From positions 1-64,000 of the forward strand of contig NZ_JAFMZP010000010.1 of NCBI RefSeq assembly GCF_024436435.1: a stretch of DNA of 64,000 bases. Reading direction: 5' to 3'. The notes beneath the pieces are model-generated. The model was given only the letters and a program-made list of their open reading frames with translations, did not search any database and was not told where the DNA came from. The number at the start of each line of letters is the position of its first letter. Position 1 is the first letter of the stretch. The position numbers and the translations under genes were made by a program. The DNA is from Desertivirga xinjiangensis. GTDB lineage: Bacteria > Bacteroidota > Bacteroidia > Sphingobacteriales > Sphingobacteriaceae. Positions 62,869-64,000 of this stretch are shown here, one piece after another.

Positions 62869-64000
62869 ATGACCATTAAATATATTACCCTGCTGGGCGC
62901 CATGATGGCGCTCAGCTTGCAAACATATGCTCAATTTACAGCTGACGCCTTGAGATTTTCACAAATAGACCAGTCATCATCTGCCAGATTTAAAGGGATT
63001 GGTGGTGCTCAGACTGCTGTAGGAGGAGATATGAGTTCATTAAGCGGAAACCCGGCCGGTATAGGCCTTTTCACCAGGTCCGAGTTTTCTTTAACACCCG
63101 AATTAAATAGCTATAGTGATAAAGCTACCTACTTTAATAACGAATCCATAGGAAAAAAAGACAGGCTGAACTTAAGCCAGATCGGCGTCGTTTTCCGTGC
63201 CCCTACTTACAGGCGGGCTGGCCAGGACACCGAGAATGGCTGGTTAAGTGTGAACTTTGGTATCGGTTTTAACCGCTCACACGATCTTGGGAACAGCTTT
63301 ACCTTTGGGGGTGTTAATCCAAGTAGTTCAATTACAGATTTTTATGCTGATCAGGCGAATTTATCCGGTTTAAACCCGAGTGCACTCATTGATGACTACA
63401 ATGACTTTGGAGACAATGCGGTGGCTGCGGGAGCGTACGAGAATTATCTAATTGGATATGATTCGCAGGATGGGTACTATCCTGAACCTGATCTGAATAG
63501 CATGCAGCGTCTTACGGATAATCGGAAAGGGTCTCAGAATGAGTTTAATTTTGCTGTCGGTGCTAATTATTCGAATAAACTATATATAGGAGCGAGTCTT
63601 GCCTTAACTTCGCTGAATTATCGTTCTGAGTCCATATTCACTGAATCTGGCTACAATCCTTTCCAGGAGAATGATTACCGTACAAACTTCACGCAAATTC
63701 AAGACACAAAAGGCTCAGGAGTTAACGGAAAGCTTGGCGTCATTTACAAGGCGGCCCCTTTTCTAAGGATTGGTGCCAGCTATCAAACTCCGACCTGGTA
63801 CACTATCGACGATGATTACAGCCATGAAATGAGCACTCAATTCGGAGCTTCCCGGATTGATTCCCAATTCTTCAGTCCTCAGGAGGTTTATTCATCTTCC
63901 TATAAAGTAAGAACACCTTCCAGGATCAATACAGGTTTGGTATTGCTAAGCAAATTTGGTTTTATCAGTACTGACGTTGAATTTGTAAATTATGGTGGTA
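62869..64000 (+). CDS. OmpP1/FadL-type outer-membrane transport protein (partial, runs off window)
   Basis: An open frame from the ATG at 62869 to the window edge (377 codons). The signal peptide MTIKYITLLGAMMALSLQTYA is followed by FADALRFSQ-like sequence, then GIGGAQTAVGGDMSSLSGNPAGIG, the N-terminal plug pattern of FadL/OmpP1. Amphipathic barrel strands follow (for example LNLSQIGVVFRAP, FNFAVGANYSNKLYIGASLA). It would let hydrophobic molecules cross the outer membrane. It starts 33 bases after the Tyr/Gly-rich lipoprotein. Confidence 0.85.
   Translation, partial: MTIKYITLLGAMMALSLQTYAQFTADALRFSQIDQSSSARFKGIGGAQTAVGGDMSSLSGNPAGIGLFTRSEFSLTPELNSYSDKATYFNNESIGKKDRLNLSQIGVVFRAPTYRRAGQDTENGWLSVNFGIGFNRSHDLGNSFTFGGVNPSSSITDFYADQANLSGLNPSALIDDYNDFGDNAVAAGAYENYLIGYDSQDGYYPEPDLNSMQRLTDNRKGSQNEFNFAVGANYSNKLYIGASLALTSLNYRSESIFTESGYNPFQENDYRTNFTQIQDTKGSGVNGKLGVIYKAAPFLRIGASYQTPTWYTIDDDYSHEMSTQFGASRIDSQFFSPQEVYSSSYKVRTPSRINTGLVLLSKFGFISTDVEFVNYGG

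Noticed and set aside
1-64000. CRISPR arrays, integrase/att sites, defence islands
   Set aside because: No regular direct-repeat array, recombinase, restriction or abortive-infection gene found; the only mobile-type DNA is the partial IS3 element and the two small cruciform repeats.

Overview
The window looks like chromosomal DNA of a Bacteroidota bacterium, most like Sphingobacteriaceae (Pedobacter-type). Supporting this are a FecI-type sigma factor, a FecR anti-sigma factor and a SusC/SusD outer-membrane pair in a row, other Bacteroidota-typical families (DUF4296, MutS2, CcmE/CcmF), futalosine-route menaquinone genes, and many TAnnTTTG boxes (the Bacteroidota -7 promoter element) in front of genes. 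Almost all of it is ordinary housekeeping or envelope DNA. The only clear transposon is a partial IS3-family element at the left edge. No CRISPR array, prophage or plasmid functions were seen.

Layout. 1-700: IS3 element cut by the window edge. 865-2834: xseB/xseA and a small protein. 3031-10151: ECF sigma, FecR, SusC and SusD, a regulated nutrient-uptake locus without a linked enzyme. 10342-14090: LytS-like kinase, LytTR regulator, outer-membrane barrel and LpxL-like acyltransferase. 14156-17411: small secreted or unknown proteins and an RhlE-type RNA helicase with a long structured leader. 17593-23183: two histidine kinases, an unknown protein and an OmpA-type lipoprotein. 23245-26397 (minus): methyltransferase, aspartate kinase and YggS. 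26438-29339: DUF4296 lipoprotein and MutS2. 29565-33747: LuxR/PAS regulator, SRPBCC protein and HrpB. 33844-41613: a PAS-rich receiver protein, CcmE/CcmF, a DUF2520-type protein, ferredoxin, IscX, KdsC and Maf. 41614-46020 (minus): Ppx/GppA, an ABC exporter, tRNA-Arg(UCU) and a PH-domain protein. 46165-50880: truncated GH3/beta-lactamase-type hydrolase, aldehyde dehydrogenase, BamE-like lipoprotein, NUDIX and a small unknown gene. 50963-53829 (minus): SAM-I riboswitch-controlled homoserine dehydrogenase and a trans-sulfuration enzyme. 53948-56500: MqnE, a phosphatase and MqnA. 56780-60119: PA2169-type protein, Ku and a LigD with a decayed ligase domain. 60181-64000: ProS, a Tyr/Gly-rich lipoprotein and the start of a FadL-type porin.

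Most notable: (1) a LigD whose ligase module has lost several motif residues and its OB-fold while the phosphoesterase and polymerase modules look intact; (2) a SAM-I riboswitch followed within 9 nt by a 62-codon leader ORF ahead of hom; (3) six genes with a TAnnTTTG box only 4-7 nt before the start codon, suggesting leaderless mRNAs; (4) two copies of a 90-100 bp cruciform repeat, each nested inside a separate outer inverted repeat; (5) a GH3-beta-lactamase fusion without its GH3 catalytic half. All assignments come from reading the sequence and from family knowledge; no database search was possible.
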